Origin: an uncultured Bacteroidales bacterium
GTDB taxonomy: Bacteria; Bacteroidota; Bacteroidia; Bacteroidales; Bacteroidaceae
Length of the DNA stretch: 35,990 nt
Reading direction: 5' to 3'
Assembly (NCBI GenBank): GCA_902788315.1
Contig: CADAJS010000028.1
Location: 1 to 35,990 of the forward strand
The notes under the pieces were generated by a model that was not told the DNA's origin, searched no databases, and saw only the letters and a list, made by a program, of their open reading frames with translations. Position 1 is the first letter of the stretch, and each line of letters begins with the position of its first letter. The position numbers were made by a program, and so were the translations under genes. Below are positions 13,854 through 24,230 of the stretch, in pieces.

Positions 13854-16019
13854 TTACTTCTCCAGCAGGAGTTCCATCATCTCGCAGGCAGCCTTGGCCA
13901 CGGAGGTACCAGGGCCAAAGATTGCAGCTACGCCAGCCTTGTAGAGGAAGTCGTAGTCCTGAGCGGGGATGACACCGCCAGCGATGACCATGATGTCCTC
14001 GCGACCGAGTTTCTTCAGCTCTTCGATAAGCTGCGGGATGAGCGTCTTGTGACCGGCGGCCAGGCTGGATGCGCCCACCACGTTCACGTCGTTCTCCACT
14101 GCCTCGCGAGCTGCCTCGGCAGGCGTCTGGAACAGCGGACCCATGTCCACGTCGAAGCCGCAGTCGGCATAGCCGGTGGCTACCACCTTGGCACCACGGT
14201 CGTGACCGTCCTGACCCATCTTGGCTACCATGATACGGGGGCGACGACCCTCGCGCTTTGCAAACTCCTCGGTCAACTGACAAGCCTTCTCGAAGTCCTT
14301 GTCGTTCTTACTTTCACTTGAGTACACGCCTGAAATAGTTCTGATTACTGCCTTGTAACGTCCCACGATGGCCTCGCAGGCGTCGCTGATTTCTCCCAGT
14401 GTGGCACGATGTCCGGCTGCGGTAACAGCCAGATCGAGCAGGTTGTGCTCCGACTTCTTGCCCTCGTTGAACTCTCGCACACACTCCGTGATGGCCTCCA
14501 GGTCTTTCTTAACCTGTGCCTCGTCGCGGTGAGCACGCAGCTGGCGCAGGCTTTCCTCCTGCTGCAGACGTACGGCGGTGTTGTCAATCTCGAGAATGTC
14601 AATGGGATCCTCATGGTCGAGACGATACTTGTTCACGCCTACGATGGTCTGTACGCCCGAGTCGATGCGAGCCTGTGTGCGGGCTGCGGCCTCCTCGATG
14701 CGCATCTTGGGCAGACCGGTCTCGATGGCTTTGGCCATACCGCCCAGCTTCTCGATTTCCTGGATGTGCTCCCATGCCTTGTGGTACAGTTCGTAGGTGA
14801 GCTTCTCCACGTAGTATGAGCCGGCCCAGGGGTCGATGTGCTTGCAAACCTGTGTCTCGTTCTGAATGTAGATCTGCGTGTTACGTGCGATACGTGCCGA
14901 GAAGTCGGTGGGCAGGGCGATGGCCTCGTCGAGCGCGTTGGTGTGCAGCGACTGGGTATGTCCCAATACGGCAGCCATAGCCTCGATACATGTGCGGCCC
15001 ACGTTGTTGAAGGGATCCTGCTCGGTGAGCGACCATCCAGAGGTCTGCGAGTGAGTGCGCAGTGCCATGGACTTCGGGTTCTTGGCACCGAACGACTTCA
15101 CGATCTTGGCCCACAGGAGTCGGCCAGCACGCATCTTGGCAATCTCCATGAAGTGGTTCACTCCAATGGCCCAGAAGAAGCTGAGGCGCGGAGCGAAGGC
15201 GTCCACGTCGATGCCTGCATTGATACCGGCACGCAGATAGTCCATACCGTCGGCCAGCGTGTAGGCCAGTTCGATGTCGGCCGTGGCACCAGCCTCCTGC
15301 ATGTGGTAGCCGGAGATGGAGATGCTATTGAACTTGGGCATCTTCTGAGATGTAAACTCGAAGATGTCGGCGATGATCTTCATCGAGAATGCAGGGGGAT
15401 AGATGTAGGTGTTACGCACCATGAACTCCTTGAGGATGTCGTTCTGGATGGTACCGGCCATTTCCTCGAGCTTGGCTCCCTGCTCCAGTCCGGCGTTGAT
15501 ATAGAAGGCCAGGACGGGAAGCACAGCGCCGTTCATCGTCATGGAGACGGACATCTTGTTCAAGGGGATACCGTCAAAGAGCACCTTCATGTTCTCCAGC
15601 GAGCAGATGCTCACTCCGGCCTTTCCCACATCGCCCACCACGCGCTTGTTGTCGGGGTCATAGCCACGATGCGTGGGGAGGTCGAAGGCTACGCTAAGAC
15701 CTTTCTGGCCGCTGGCCAGGTTACGACGATAGAATGCGTTGGACTCCTCGGCGGTGGAGAATCCGGCATACTGACGGATGGTCCACGGGCGGAAGGGGTA
15801 CATCATGCTGTACGGGCCACGCAGGAAGGGCGGGATACCGGCAGCAAAGTCGAGGTGTTCCATGCCCTCGAGGTCTTCCTTTGTATATACGGGTTGGATA
15901 TCAATCTGCTCGGGAGTCTTCCAGTTGGCAGTGATTCCATTCTCTTTCTGCCAGTCCAGGCCGTTCTTGGCTTCTATGCCGGCAAAGATATCGATGTCTT
16001 TAAATGATTTACGTGCCAT
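13854..16019 (-). CDS. mutB: Methylmalonyl-CoA mutase, large (catalytic) subunit
   Basis: A 721-aa B12 enzyme that interconverts methylmalonyl-CoA and succinyl-CoA, central to succinate/propionate metabolism in Bacteroidales. The N-terminal TIM-barrel domain includes [18 protein letters not shown] and [16 protein letters not shown], and the middle has [12 protein letters not shown] and [10 protein letters not shown]. The C-terminal cobalamin-binding domain contains DGHDRG (about 604-609; DxHxxG motif, His as cobalt ligand), then GPLFQTP and [10 protein letters not shown]. Length and motifs are those of an intact large subunit. It lies 2 bp downstream of mutA on the same strand. Epimerase and decarboxylase genes are not in the window. 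Confidence 0.98.
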   Translation of the reverse strand: MARKSFKDIDIFAGIEAKNGLDWQKENGITANWKTPEQIDIQPVYTKEDLEGMEHLDFAAGIPPFLRGPYSMMYPFRPWTIRQYAGFSTAEESNAFYRRNLASGQKGLSVAFDLPTHRGYDPDNKRVVGDVGKAGVSICSLENMKVLFDGIPLNKMSVSMTMNGAVLPVLAFYINAGLEQGAKLEEMAGTIQNDILKEFMVRNTYIYPPAFSMKIIADIFEFTSQKMPKFNSISISGYHMQEAGATADIELAYTLADGMDYLRAGINAGIDVDAFAPRLSFFWAIGVNHFMEIAKMRAGRLLWAKIVKSFGAKNPKSMALRTHSQTSGWSLTEQDPFNNVGRTCIEAMAAVLGHTQSLHTNALDEAIALPTDFSARIARNTQIYIQNETQVCKHIDPWAGSYYVEKLTYELYHKAWEHIQEIEKLGGMAKAIETGLPKMRIEEAAARTQARIDSGVQTIVGVNKYRLDHEDPIDILEIDNTAVRLQQEESLRQLRAHRDEAQVKKDLEAITECVREFNEGKKSEHNLLDLAVTAAGHRATLGEISDACEAIVGRYKAVIRTISGVYSSESKNDKDFEKACQLTEEFAKREGRRPRIMVAKMGQDGHDRGAKVVATGYADCGFDVDMGPLFQTPAEAAREAVENDVNVVGASSLAAGHKTLIPQLIEELKKLGREDIMVIAGGVIPAQDYDFLYKAGVAAIFGPGTSVAKAACEMMELLLEK

Positions 16020-16021
16020 AA

Positions 16022-17875
16022 TTAGATTCCGAGTTTAGCGTTATACTCCTTGAGTGTCTTCAACTGGTCCACACGTACGTGGATAAAGTTCTCGATGCCG
16101 GCAGCCTTGAGGTCCTCGGCACATGCAGGTGCACCTGCCACCACGAACATGGCGCGGCCGTTGAGGTACTTGTAGGCAGGGATGGCATACTCGGCATATT
16201 CGTCGTCGCTGGAGCAGATGACCACGATGTCAGCGCCAGCCTCGAGTGCCTTGTCCACTCCCTCTTCCACGGTCTGGAATCCCAGGTTGTCCACCACCTT
16301 GTAGCCTGCGGCGGCGAGGAAGTTGCACGAGAACTGTGCGCGTGCCTGGCGCATGGCCAGGTTGCCGATAGTGAGCATGAATGCCACGGGAACCTTCTTG
16401 GCCTTCTCGGTGGTGAGACGCAGGGTCTCGAAGTCGCTGGCCAGACGTGTAGCCTTGATGGCGGGCACGTCGGCGTCACCGGAGTGCTTGCAGCTGCAGT
16501 CGCAGCTGAGCGGTTCCTTGCCTTCGCTCTTCTCGGTGAAGTTGGGGAACTGGTTGGTGCCCAGCAGGAACTCCTTGCGCTTACCGGCATTGGCGTGGCG
16601 AGCCACATTCGTGTCATTAATCGTCTGCTGTACCGTACCGGCCTTCACGGCAGCGAGGAATCCGCCCTCGTCCTCCACGGAGAGGAACAGCTTCCAGCCT
16701 TCCTTGGCGATGGCGGTGGTCAGTTCCTCCACAAAGTAGGAACCGCCGCTTACATCGACAATCTTGTCGAAGTGGCACTCCTCCTTCAGCAGCAGCTGCT
16801 GGTTGCGGGCGATACGCTCGGCAAAGTCGGTGGGCACTTCATAGGGAGCATCAAACGGGGTGACCACCATCGAGTGGATGCCAGCCAGGGCTGCACTCAT
16901 GGCCTCGGTCTGCGAGCGGAGCATGTTCACGTAGGAGTCGAACAAGGTCTGGTTGTACGTCGTGGTCGAGGCGTTGATGCACATCTGGCAGGCGCAGTCG
17001 CACTTGGGCTCATACTGCTTCACAATCTGTGCCCACAGCATGCGGGCGGCACGGAACTTGGCAATCTCCATGAAGTAGTTACCGCCGATGCCCATGTAGA
17101 ACTTGATCTTCTTGGCAGCGAGGTCCACTGGAACGCCCGCCTCTACCATTTCCTCCAGATATTCCTTACCCCAGGCCAGGGCATAGCCCAGTTCCTGATA
17201 TACGTAGGCGCCAGAGTTGCAGAGGAAGTCGCTGTGTACCATCACGCAGCGCAGGCCGGGATAGTCCTCCAGTTTCTTCACCAGCTGGGGCATCTGAGGC
17301 AGCAGGAAGCTGGTGTCCTTGCCTTTCATGAGCATGCGCTCGATGGGGTCGAAGCCGATACCGCCCACCAGAGCGTCTTTCTTGTAACCCTTCTCCTCGA
17401 AGTAGGCCAGCAGGATGTCCGTCAGCTCCAGGACGTGGCGCTGGCAGGTGCGATAGCTCACCTCCACACAGTCGAGCAGGATACCGTCGAGCAGAGTCTC
17501 GATGTACTCGCGGCTCACTTTCTCGCCGGGGATGCGGAACCCGATGGAGTTCACGCCACGGTTCAGGATGTCGAGTGCCTTCTCGTTGGCAGCCTTGGGG
17601 TCGTCGGCCACGATGTTCTGGCGCACGTACCACTGGTTGTCCTTCTTCTTGTTGCCTCTCACGAACGGGAATTCTCCGGGCAAGGCATTGACGAGCGGAA
17701 GCTTGTCCACGTCCTCCTTGCGGTAGAACGGTTCCATGGAGAAACCTTCGTTGGTTCTCCACACCATTTTCTTCTGATAGTCTGCACCCTTGAGGTCCAC
17801 CTCAATCTTGTCGCGCCATTCCTGACGCGTAGGCGCAGTAAAATCAGAGAAAAGTCTTTCTTTACTATCTGCCAT
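16022..17875 (-). CDS. mutA: Methylmalonyl-CoA mutase, small subunit
   Basis: A 617-aa partner of MutB. It shares the mutase fold ([74 protein letters not shown]) but its C-terminal B12-like domain lacks DxHxxG, as expected for the non-catalytic subunit. Two Cys-rich stretches, CDCACQMC and CDCSC, are noticeable. It is the first gene of mutA-mutB, with a strong promoter match upstream at 17926-17956, and the intergenic region with the divergent AspT-type transporter gene is 192 bp. Confidence 0.96.
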   Translation of the reverse strand: MADSKERLFSDFTAPTRQEWRDKIEVDLKGADYQKKMVWRTNEGFSMEPFYRKEDVDKLPLVNALPGEFPFVRGNKKKDNQWYVRQNIVADDPKAANEKALDILNRGVNSIGFRIPGEKVSREYIETLLDGILLDCVEVSYRTCQRHVLELTDILLAYFEEKGYKKDALVGGIGFDPIERMLMKGKDTSFLLPQMPQLVKKLEDYPGLRCVMVHSDFLCNSGAYVYQELGYALAWGKEYLEEMVEAGVPVDLAAKKIKFYMGIGGNYFMEIAKFRAARMLWAQIVKQYEPKCDCACQMCINASTTTYNQTLFDSYVNMLRSQTEAMSAALAGIHSMVVTPFDAPYEVPTDFAERIARNQQLLLKEECHFDKIVDVSGGSYFVEELTTAIAKEGWKLFLSVEDEGGFLAAVKAGTVQQTINDTNVARHANAGKRKEFLLGTNQFPNFTEKSEGKEPLSCDCSCKHSGDADVPAIKATRLASDFETLRLTTEKAKKVPVAFMLTIGNLAMRQARAQFSCNFLAAAGYKVVDNLGFQTVEEGVDKALEAGADIVVICSSDDEYAEYAIPAYKYLNGRAMFVVAGAPACAEDLKAAGIENFIHVRVDQLKTLKEYNAKLGI

Positions 17876-17925
17876 AGTTTTGTTTATAAATAAATAATGT
17901 TAGGTGTATTCTGCATAATGCGGTG

Positions 17926-17956
17926 CAAAATTACATATTTTTGCTCACGCGGCAAA
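17926..17956 (-). promoter_or_regulatory. Promoter of mutA-mutB
   Basis: On the minus strand TTTG (17956-17953), a 19-bp spacer and TAATTTTG (17933-17926) fit the Bacteroidetes consensus exactly. The start codon is about 50 bp downstream. Confidence 0.8.
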
Positions 17957-18028
17957 ATTTCATGCATCAAATCCTCGCCTTCGGGACATTATTCTTTGAA
18001 AAGCAAGGTAAAAAAGGGAAAAACTTCG

Positions 18029-18036
18029 TACCTTTG
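18029..18036 (+). promoter_or_regulatory. -7 element for the AspT/YidE-type transporter
   Basis: TACCTTTG matches the -7 consensus and is about 30 bp from the start codon at 18068. No TTTG is seen at the right spacing; the nearest (17995-17998) is 30 bp upstream. So only half of the promoter is supported. Confidence 0.5.
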
Positions 18037-18067
18037 CACCGACTTTAAGCGTTAGAAGATTGTTTCT

Positions 18068-19771
18068 ATGGACTGGTTGAAATCATTGTTTTTCTCGACC
18101 GACAGTGTGGCGCACATCCTATTTCTGTATGCCACAGTGATTTCGGTGGGTATCGGGCTGGGACGCATCAAGGTGCGCGGCATCTCGCTGGGCGTGACTT
18201 TTGTACTCTTTGCCGGCATCGTAGCCGGGCACTTCGGCTTCACAGGCACGATGAATGTGCTCAACATTCTGCAGGACTTTGGACTCATACTCTTCGTCTA
18301 TTGCATTGGGCTCCAAGTGGGGCCGGGCTTCTTCGAGAGCCTCAAGTCGGGTGGCATCAAGTACAACCTCATGGCCGCCAGCGTGGTGCTGCTCAACGTG
18401 GTCGTGTGCATCGCCCTGTATTATATAGTATTCTATGACAACGGACTGTCAGCGGGAGCCAATTCCGTCAACCTGGCCATGATGGTGGGCGTCCTGTGTG
18501 GCGCGGTGACGAACACGCCCGGTCTGGGTGCCGCCACAGAGGCCTGCTCGCAAGTCTTCGGGCAGGGGGCGCCCCTGATAGCCAATGGCTATGCCTGTGC
18601 CTACCCCCTCGGGGTGGTGGGCATCATCCTGGCCATGCTCTCGCTGCGTTTTCTCTGCCGCATCAGCCTGCGCCAAGAGAAGGAACAGATAGAAAATGAG
18701 CAGGCGGCCAATCCGCACGCCATTCCCCACCGCATGACGCTGCGGGCCGTGAACCCATCGCTCGACGGCAAAACCATCCTCCAGATACGCCAGTTCCTGG
18801 GGCGCGACTTCGTATGCAGCCGCATCCTGCAGAACGGCCACGTCAGCATCCCCACACGCGACACCGTCATACATCCCGACGACCGTCTCTATCTTACATG
18901 TGCTCAGGACGATGCCGAAGCCGTCATCGCATTTATCGGCCCGGAGGAGCATGTGGAATGGGACGAGCAGGACGTGCCTCTGGTAAGCAAGCACATTCTG
19001 GTCACACAGCCGCGCATGAACGGAAAGACGTTTGGCTCGCTCCACTTCAGCAGCGTCTATGGTGTCAACGTGACACGCATACGCCGTGGAGGCACGAATC
19101 TCTTTGCCGATCGCCATCTGCGCATGCAGGTGGGCGATAAGCTGGTGGTAGTGGGACCCGAGGACGCCGTGGATCGCGTGGCCAGCATGATGGGCAATTC
19201 GGTAAAGAGTCTCGACGTGCCCAATCTGGCAGCCATCTTCGTGGGCATCCTCGTGGGCATTCTCTTCGGGTCCATCCCGTTTGCCGTGCCCGGTGTGCCC
19301 ACCCCTGTCAAGCTGGGTCTGGCCGGCGGACCGCTCATCGTGGCCATCCTGGTGGGGCGCTTCGGCTACAAGGCCAAACTGGTGGCCTACACCACGACAA
19401 GCGCCAATCTGATGCTGCGCGAGGTGGGCCTAGCACTCTTCCTGGCCAGCGTGGGCATCAAGGCCGGTGCCACCTTTGCCGACACCGTGCTGCAGGGCAA
19501 TGGAATCACATACGTCTGGTGTGGTTTCCTCATCACGGTGATTCCAATCCTGATTGTCGGGCTGGTGGCACGCCTGAAGTATCGGATCAACTACTTCACC
19601 CTGATGGGCCTGCTCGCCGGAAGCACCACCGATCCCCCTGCCCTGGCCTTTGCCAACCAGACGGCAGGCAACGATGCCCCCTCGGTGAGCTACAGCACGG
19701 TCTATCCCCTCACGATGTTCCTGCGCATCCTCACGGCACAGCTCATCATCCTGCTGCTCTGCTCCGTCTGA
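18068..19771 (+). CDS. AspT/YidE-family transporter with two RCK_C domains
   Basis: A 567-aa inner-membrane protein. Two hydrophobic bundles (about residues 1-200 and 380-567, each beginning with G-rich helices such as ISVGIGLGRIKVRGISLGV and VGILVGILFG) flank a soluble middle with two TrkA-C-like (RCK_C) domains: KTILQIRQFLGRDF...VSIPTRDTVIHPDDRLYL and KTFGSLHFSSVYGVNVTRIRRGG...LRMQVGDKLVVVGP. This is the duplication architecture of the aspartate:alanine exchanger family (YidE, YbjL). Substrate is uncertain; anion/amino acid exchange or efflux are possible. The mutAB operon is divergent, a plausible link to C4-dicarboxylate metabolism but only inference. Confidence 0.9.
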   Translation: MDWLKSLFFSTDSVAHILFLYATVISVGIGLGRIKVRGISLGVTFVLFAGIVAGHFGFTGTMNVLNILQDFGLILFVYCIGLQVGPGFFESLKSGGIKYNLMAASVVLLNVVVCIALYYIVFYDNGLSAGANSVNLAMMVGVLCGAVTNTPGLGAATEACSQVFGQGAPLIANGYACAYPLGVVGIILAMLSLRFLCRISLRQEKEQIENEQAANPHAIPHRMTLRAVNPSLDGKTILQIRQFLGRDFVCSRILQNGHVSIPTRDTVIHPDDRLYLTCAQDDAEAVIAFIGPEEHVEWDEQDVPLVSKHILVTQPRMNGKTFGSLHFSSVYGVNVTRIRRGGTNLFADRHLRMQVGDKLVVVGPEDAVDRVASMMGNSVKSLDVPNLAAIFVGILVGILFGSIPFAVPGVPTPVKLGLAGGPLIVAILVGRFGYKAKLVAYTTTSANLMLREVGLALFLASVGIKAGATFADTVLQGNGITYVWCGFLITVIPILIVGLVARLKYRINYFTLMGLLAGSTTDPPALAFANQTAGNDAPSVSYSTVYPLTMFLRILTAQLIILLLCSV

Positions 19772-19810
19772 GGCAAGGGGGGGCTCCGCAGTTCCCTTCC
19801 ATACAGCCTT

Positions 19811-19900
19811 TTTCCGGTGTCAGGCCACCAACAATTTGGTGGCACGCCACGGCGACGTTGGTGGAGTGCCACGAAACGATTGGTGGCGCGTCACCAATTT
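19811..19900. repeat. 22-bp periodic array of palindromic TTGGTGG units
   Basis: TTTGGTGG (19835), GTTGGTGG (19857) and ATTGGTGG (19879) are exactly 22 bp apart, each followed by a GCCAC/CACC block that folds back on it; 19811-19832 looks like a fourth, diverged unit. Hairpins CCACCAA-caat-TTGGTGG (19825-19842), GTGGC-ac-GCCAC (19839-19850) and ATTGGTG-gcgcgt-CACCAAT (19879-19898) result. The array lies in the 271-bp gap between the transporter and the 20043 gene. Confidence 0.8.
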
Positions 19901-20002
19901 CGTCCCTCCCCCCATCTTGTCTCCGACCCCAATTCTGCACGGAGCGGGAAAACCCGCCCGCCGTTTAGGTTTTTTCCCCCCGACTGTCTCCCGGGATACG
20001 TG

Positions 20003-20010
20003 TACCTTTG
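20003..20010 (+). promoter_or_regulatory. -7 element for the 20043 gene
   Basis: TACCTTTG matches the -7 consensus, 33 bp before the start codon; a purine-rich AAAAAGGAGACAAG follows and may serve as ribosome binding site. No clear -33 TTTG at the expected place. Confidence 0.5.
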
Positions 20011-20042
20011 CAGCGAACGAAACATAAAAAGGAGACAAGATT

Positions 20043-20906
20043 ATGAAAACCCTACACAACTCCCTACGTCTGCTGGCAGCGGTGCTGCTGGCGACGACGA
20101 CACTGCCCGCATGGGGCGTGCGCGTGACATGCCGTATGGCCGCCGATGGCCGACAGATTTATGAAGACGAGCGCGTGATGCTCTCCCTGCGTATCAACAC
20201 GGAGGGACAGGCCGAGCTGCTCATGTGGAACAAGACCGACCGGCCCATCGACGTGAACCGAGGCCGCTCGTTTGCCTATGTGGGCAACGATGCCTCGACG
20301 CTCTTCCTGCCGTCGGTGCGCACGGAATCACACACCGAGACCAGCGGCGTCATCCTGCGCGAGGCGAATCCTCACGGCCTGCTGCACGACGACCACTTCT
20401 ATGGCGACAGCCACACCAGCCGCTACTCGGAGGCCGACCGTCCCATACAGCCCCTGGCACCCCACGGCTCGTCGGTCATCTACACCTTTGCCTCCCTCCC
20501 GGAACTTATGGACAGCCAGGTGATCGACCTGGGTCGTCGGGGCAGCCTCTCACACTTCGGCCGGCGCGGACATTTCGTGGACAGCGCCACCGGGCAGCGC
20601 CAGCGCTTCCGCCGAGGCCAGCAGCACCGCTATAACGAGGCCGACTCGCCGCTACGCCTGGCTGCCTACGTCCAGTACGGATATGCCGATATGGAGCGCG
20701 GAGCGGAGAGCCATGCCGCTGTGTTCCATGCCGATGTCAGTGACTATGTGCAGCAAGTGACCGTCGGACACGATGACGATGCGGCAGGCCGTTCCTTCTC
20801 CTTCCGCAGCGGCGGGGGCAATTTCTGGCCCGCATGCGGCTGCGCTGCCACGACCTTCGTGGCCGTTGCGGCGGGGAGCGTCCTCATCAACGCTGCCACC
20901 TTCTGA
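20043..20906 (+). CDS. Unrecognised exported protein
   Basis: A 287-aa protein with a signal sequence (MKTLHNSLRLLAAVLLATTTLPAWG). The middle is soluble and rich in charged and aromatic residues (GRQIYEDERVMLSLRINTEG; LLHDDHFYGDSHTSRYSEAD), with a beta-rich look and a DPAxxP-less, LAPHGSSVIYTFASLP segment. The C-terminus ends in a hydrophobic stretch (PACGCAATTFVAVAAGSVLI), which may be a membrane anchor or a lipid-modified-like tail. I do not recognise the family. The gene has its own -7 box, so it seems monocistronic; the next gene starts 102 bp later with its own promoter. Confidence 0.7.
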   Translation: MKTLHNSLRLLAAVLLATTTLPAWGVRVTCRMAADGRQIYEDERVMLSLRINTEGQAELLMWNKTDRPIDVNRGRSFAYVGNDASTLFLPSVRTESHTETSGVILREANPHGLLHDDHFYGDSHTSRYSEADRPIQPLAPHGSSVIYTFASLPELMDSQVIDLGRRGSLSHFGRRGHFVDSATGQRQRFRRGQQHRYNEADSPLRLAAYVQYGYADMERGAESHAAVFHADVSDYVQQVTVGHDDDAAGRSFSFRSGGGNFWPACGCAATTFVAVAAGSVLINAATF

Positions 20907-20974
20907 ACAGCCTCTTCGTCATACCCACGGATAAGTTTTTCTGCCGAATGCTTCCACGTTTCGCCAAGAAGTCG

Positions 20975-20982
20975 TAAATTTG
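20975..20982 (+). promoter_or_regulatory. -7 element for the endonuclease I operon
   Basis: TAAATTTG fits the -7 consensus 27 bp before the start codon at 21009. The -33 is unconvincing (TTCC at 20952-20955 at 19 bp spacing). Confidence 0.48.
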
Positions 20983-21008
20983 CGGCAGAAAAAAAGAGCG
21001 AGAAACGG

Positions 21009-22514
21009 ATGAAGTCCAAGCGAACAGCCCTGCTATCCCTCATGCTCTCCTGCCTGCTCACCGCACTGGCAGGAGTGCCGCGAGGCTATTATGCCTCGAC
21101 ACGCGGGCTCAGCGGCGCACAACTGAAGGCAGCCATGCACGACATCGTGGCACAGGCACATGTGCTCTCCTACGGCAGCGGAACGGGCTCCACATGGAGC
21201 GGATTCTACCAGACCGACCGCATGGACGACGGACAGGTGCGCGACCGCTACAGCTATGAAATCTTCTATTTCCCCAACTCGGCATCGGCAGTGAATGCCA
21301 GCGCCGTGAGCGGCATGAACATCGAACACTCGTTCCCCAAAAGCTGGTGGGGCGGGTCGCAGAATCAAGCTTACCAAGACCTATACAACCTGATGCCATG
21401 CGAGAGCAACATCAACAGCGCCAAGAGCAACTATGCCATGGGGCGTGTGAGTTCGGTGAAAGACACGAACGGATGTACCCGAGTAGGGCGCGGCAGCACC
21501 TCCGACGGCCGATGGGCCAGCCTCTGGGAACCGGCCGATGAATGGAAAGGCGACTTCGCCCGCAACTACTTCTATATGGTGACGGCCTACAGCCACCTCA
21601 CATGGACCAGCAATGGCCTGGACATGCTGGAGAACAGCGAGTGGCCCACACTGCAGGCGTGGGCTTCCGATCTTCTCCTCGAGTGGAGCCGCGAGGATCC
21701 CGTCGATGAGATTGAGACGGCACGCAACGAGGCAGTCTATCGCATCCAGGGCAACCGCAACCCCTACATCGATTTCCCCCATCTGGCCGAATACGTGTGG
21801 GGCGACAGCATCGCATACGGCTTTCCGGCCGTCATCGGCGAGGAGGGCGACGTGGAGCCCGACGTGGAGCTTCTGCGCGAATCGTTCCTGGCCGGGCTGG
21901 GCACATTCACGTGTGTCCACCGAGACGGCACGCCCTCCGACATGTGGGTGAGCAGCAACGCCTATGGCGCTGTGGCCAACGCCTACAGCAAGGGCAAGAC
22001 GGCCGATGACTGGCTGCTCTCGCCGCCCGTGGACCTCAAGGGAATGAAGGAGGTACGCCTCAGCTTCGACCATGCAGCAGGCTACCACAGCACGAACGAC
22101 GTGCGGGATATGTTTGAGGTGCTCGTGACCACGGATTACGACAACGCTCCCGAACGTGCCAGCTGGGAGGCAATAGACGTGGTGTACCCCGATGCGCCGG
22201 CGTCAGGGAACTTCACCAAATTCATCTCCATCAAGGATTTCGACCTCAGCCGCTATGCCGAAGAGACCATTCGCATCGCGTTTCGCTATCGAGCCACAGC
22301 AGCCAAGTGCTGGGCATGGGAGGTGAAGTACCTCACGCTGATGGCCGTGAAGGACGCCACAGGCATCCTCGCCTCTCCCATCGCTGAGGCTGAGATGCAG
22401 GAAACTCACTACCACACGCTCGACGGTGTCAGCCTCGGCCACAGACAGCCGAGCAAAAAGGGTATCTACATACAGCGGCGAGGCACGCGCAGGGTCAAGA
22501 TTTACGTTCGATAA
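21009..22514 (+). CDS. Secreted endonuclease I with a C-terminal beta-sandwich domain
   Basis: A 501-aa secreted nuclease. After a signal peptide (MKSKRTALLSLMLSCLLTALAG), residues about 25-260 form an Endonuclease I (EndA/NucM) domain with the MNIEHSFPKSWWGG and DLYNLMPCESNINSAKSNY signatures; the His and Asn there are the metal-dependent active site. A second domain from about 300 (ADDWLLSPPVDLKG, EVRLSFDHAAGYH, WAWEVKYLTLM) resembles the 'choice-of-anchor J'/cleaved-adhesin beta-sandwich. The last 30 residues (GIYIQRRGTRRVKIYVR) look like a surface-anchor tail. It probably degrades extracellular DNA. truA follows after 6 bp, so these genes are likely co-transcribed. Confidence 0.88.
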   Translation: MKSKRTALLSLMLSCLLTALAGVPRGYYASTRGLSGAQLKAAMHDIVAQAHVLSYGSGTGSTWSGFYQTDRMDDGQVRDRYSYEIFYFPNSASAVNASAVSGMNIEHSFPKSWWGGSQNQAYQDLYNLMPCESNINSAKSNYAMGRVSSVKDTNGCTRVGRGSTSDGRWASLWEPADEWKGDFARNYFYMVTAYSHLTWTSNGLDMLENSEWPTLQAWASDLLLEWSREDPVDEIETARNEAVYRIQGNRNPYIDFPHLAEYVWGDSIAYGFPAVIGEEGDVEPDVELLRESFLAGLGTFTCVHRDGTPSDMWVSSNAYGAVANAYSKGKTADDWLLSPPVDLKGMKEVRLSFDHAAGYHSTNDVRDMFEVLVTTDYDNAPERASWEAIDVVYPDAPASGNFTKFISIKDFDLSRYAEETIRIAFRYRATAAKCWAWEVKYLTLMAVKDATGILASPIAEAEMQETHYHTLDGVSLGHRQPSKKGIYIQRRGTRRVKIYVR

Positions 22515-22520
22515 GGGTAT

Positions 22521-23288
22521 ATGCGGTATTTTATCTCTCTTGCCTACGACGGCACGGCATATCACGGCTGGCAGGTGCAGCCCAACGGGACGAGCGTGCA
22601 GGAAGTGCTCGAGCATGCCCTCTCCACCCTGCTACGGCAACCCGTGCAGGTGACCGCTGCCGGACGCACTGACGCCGGCGTGCATGCACGAGAAATGGTG
22701 GCCCACTTCGACCTGCCCGCCCCCGACGACCCGGCAGCGGAACTCGTCGAAGAACAACTGACCTACAAACTGAATAAGCTGCTCCCACGCGACATCTCCA
22801 TATATAATATAGTACGCGTGCGCGAGGACATGCATGCACGCTTCAGCGCCGTGCGCCGCACATACCACTACTTCCTGCATCTGCAGAAGAATCCTTTCCT
22901 GCGACAGTACAGCTGGGCGCTCTACGGCACACTGGACTTCGAGCGGATGAACGAGGCGGCGGCGGTGCTCTGCGAATACGACGACTTCACGTCGTTCAGC
23001 AAGGTGAATACCGATGTAAAGACAAACATCTGCCACGTGAGCGAGGCACGCTGGGAGCCGACCGGCGAAGCGGGGCAATGGCGCTTCACCATCACGGCCA
23101 ACCGTTTCCTGCGCAATATGGTGCGTGCCATCGTGGGCACGCTCATCGAGGTGGGACGCGGCCGCATGTCGGTGGAAGAGTTCCGGCAAGTGATAGAACG
23201 ACGTGACCGCTGCTCGGCAGGCGAGAGCGTGCCGGCCTGCGGATTGTTTCTGGTTAAAGTGGAATACGACGAGGAGATATGTGGCTGA
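22521..23288 (+). CDS. truA: tRNA pseudouridine synthase A
   Basis: A 255-aa TruA, which makes pseudouridine at positions 38-40 of tRNA. It begins [20 protein letters not shown] and has the catalytic GRTDAGVHA motif (about residues 49-57, Asp at about 51). The C-terminal half has [13 protein letters not shown] and [19 protein letters not shown], both typical. It starts 6 bp after the endonuclease and its end overlaps the EamA gene by 10 bp, consistent with one transcript. Codons at 22799-22812 are A/T-ending in an otherwise GC-rich gene. Confidence 0.97.
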   Translation: MRYFISLAYDGTAYHGWQVQPNGTSVQEVLEHALSTLLRQPVQVTAAGRTDAGVHAREMVAHFDLPAPDDPAAELVEEQLTYKLNKLLPRDISIYNIVRVREDMHARFSAVRRTYHYFLHLQKNPFLRQYSWALYGTLDFERMNEAAAVLCEYDDFTSFSKVNTDVKTNICHVSEARWEPTGEAGQWRFTITANRFLRNMVRAIVGTLIEVGRGRMSVEEFRQVIERRDRCSAGESVPACGLFLVKVEYDEEICG

Positions 23289-24190
23289 CATGTGCTTTTC
23301 TCTCTGCCCTCCTGCTGGGCTTCTACGACGTAAGCAAGAAACAGGCGCTGCGCCGCCTTCCCGTGATTCCGACGCTGTTTGCCAACACCCTCCTGTGCAG
23401 CCTCATCTTCCTGGTTCCCGTGCTGCTCTCGCGCTTTGGCCTCCTGGCACCCGACCATCTGCTCTACGTGCCGCAGGCAGGCTGGGAGGTGCAGCGATAT
23501 ATCCTGGCCAAGAGCGTCCTCGTACTCAGCAGCTGGGTGTGCGGATACTACGGAATGAAGTATCTGCCGCTCACCATCGTAGGCCCCATCAACGCCACAC
23601 GACCGGTGATGGTGCTCCTGGGAGCCTTGATTATCTTTGGCGAACGCCTCAACCTGTACCAGTGGGTGGGCGTACTGCTCGCCATCGTAAGCTTCTTCAT
23701 GCTAAGCCGCAGCGGACGACAGGAGGGAATAGACTTCCGGCACAACCGCTGGATTGTATGCATCGTGGCAGCAGCCATACTGGGCGCACTGAGCGGGCTG
23801 TACGACAAATACCTGATGGCCTCGCCCGCCGACGGGGGTGTGGGACTGAACCGTATGGCGGTGCAAAGCTACTATAACTTCTACCAGTGTGCGATGATGG
23901 GCTTGATACTCGCTGCCCAGAAGCGCCCACACATAGAACACTCCTCGCCGGCCCTCCTCTATATCCTGCTGATCAGCCTATTCCTCTCCATGGCCGACTT
24001 CGCCTACTTCTACGCCCTGTCATTGGACGGAGCAATGGTGAGCGTGGTGAGCATGGTGAGGCGAAGCAGTGTGCTGGTGAGCTTCCTGGTGGGAGCCTAC
24101 GTCTTCCACGAAAAGAACCTGCGCAGCAAGGCCATCGACCTGGGCCTCGTGCTGCTGGGCATGGTGTTCCTGTGGATAGGCAGCCGGTGA
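23279..24190 (+). CDS. EamA/DMT-family transporter
   Basis: A 303-aa, very hydrophobic protein with about ten predicted membrane helices in two halves. The first half starts [20 protein letters not shown], with the [21 protein letters not shown] segment; the second includes [16 protein letters not shown] and [19 protein letters not shown] followed by [20 protein letters not shown]. This is the drug/metabolite transporter (EamA) fold. Substrate is unknown. It overlaps the 3' end of truA, and the DUF3256 gene starts 40 bp after it. Confidence 0.9.
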   Translation: MWLTCAFLSALLLGFYDVSKKQALRRLPVIPTLFANTLLCSLIFLVPVLLSRFGLLAPDHLLYVPQAGWEVQRYILAKSVLVLSSWVCGYYGMKYLPLTIVGPINATRPVMVLLGALIIFGERLNLYQWVGVLLAIVSFFMLSRSGRQEGIDFRHNRWIVCIVAAAILGALSGLYDKYLMASPADGGVGLNRMAVQSYYNFYQCAMMGLILAAQKRPHIEHSSPALLYILLISLFLSMADFAYFYALSLDGAMVSVVSMVRRSSVLVSFLVGAYVFHEKNLRSKAIDLGLVLLGMVFLWIGSR

Positions 24191-24230
24191 GGCGGAAGGC
24201 TACGACAATCAATGCTAATACGACAAGAAT

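Noticed and set aside
16079..17893. 604-codon plus-strand frame opposite mutA
   Set aside because: Shadow of a highly conserved mutase gene; no recognisable domain.
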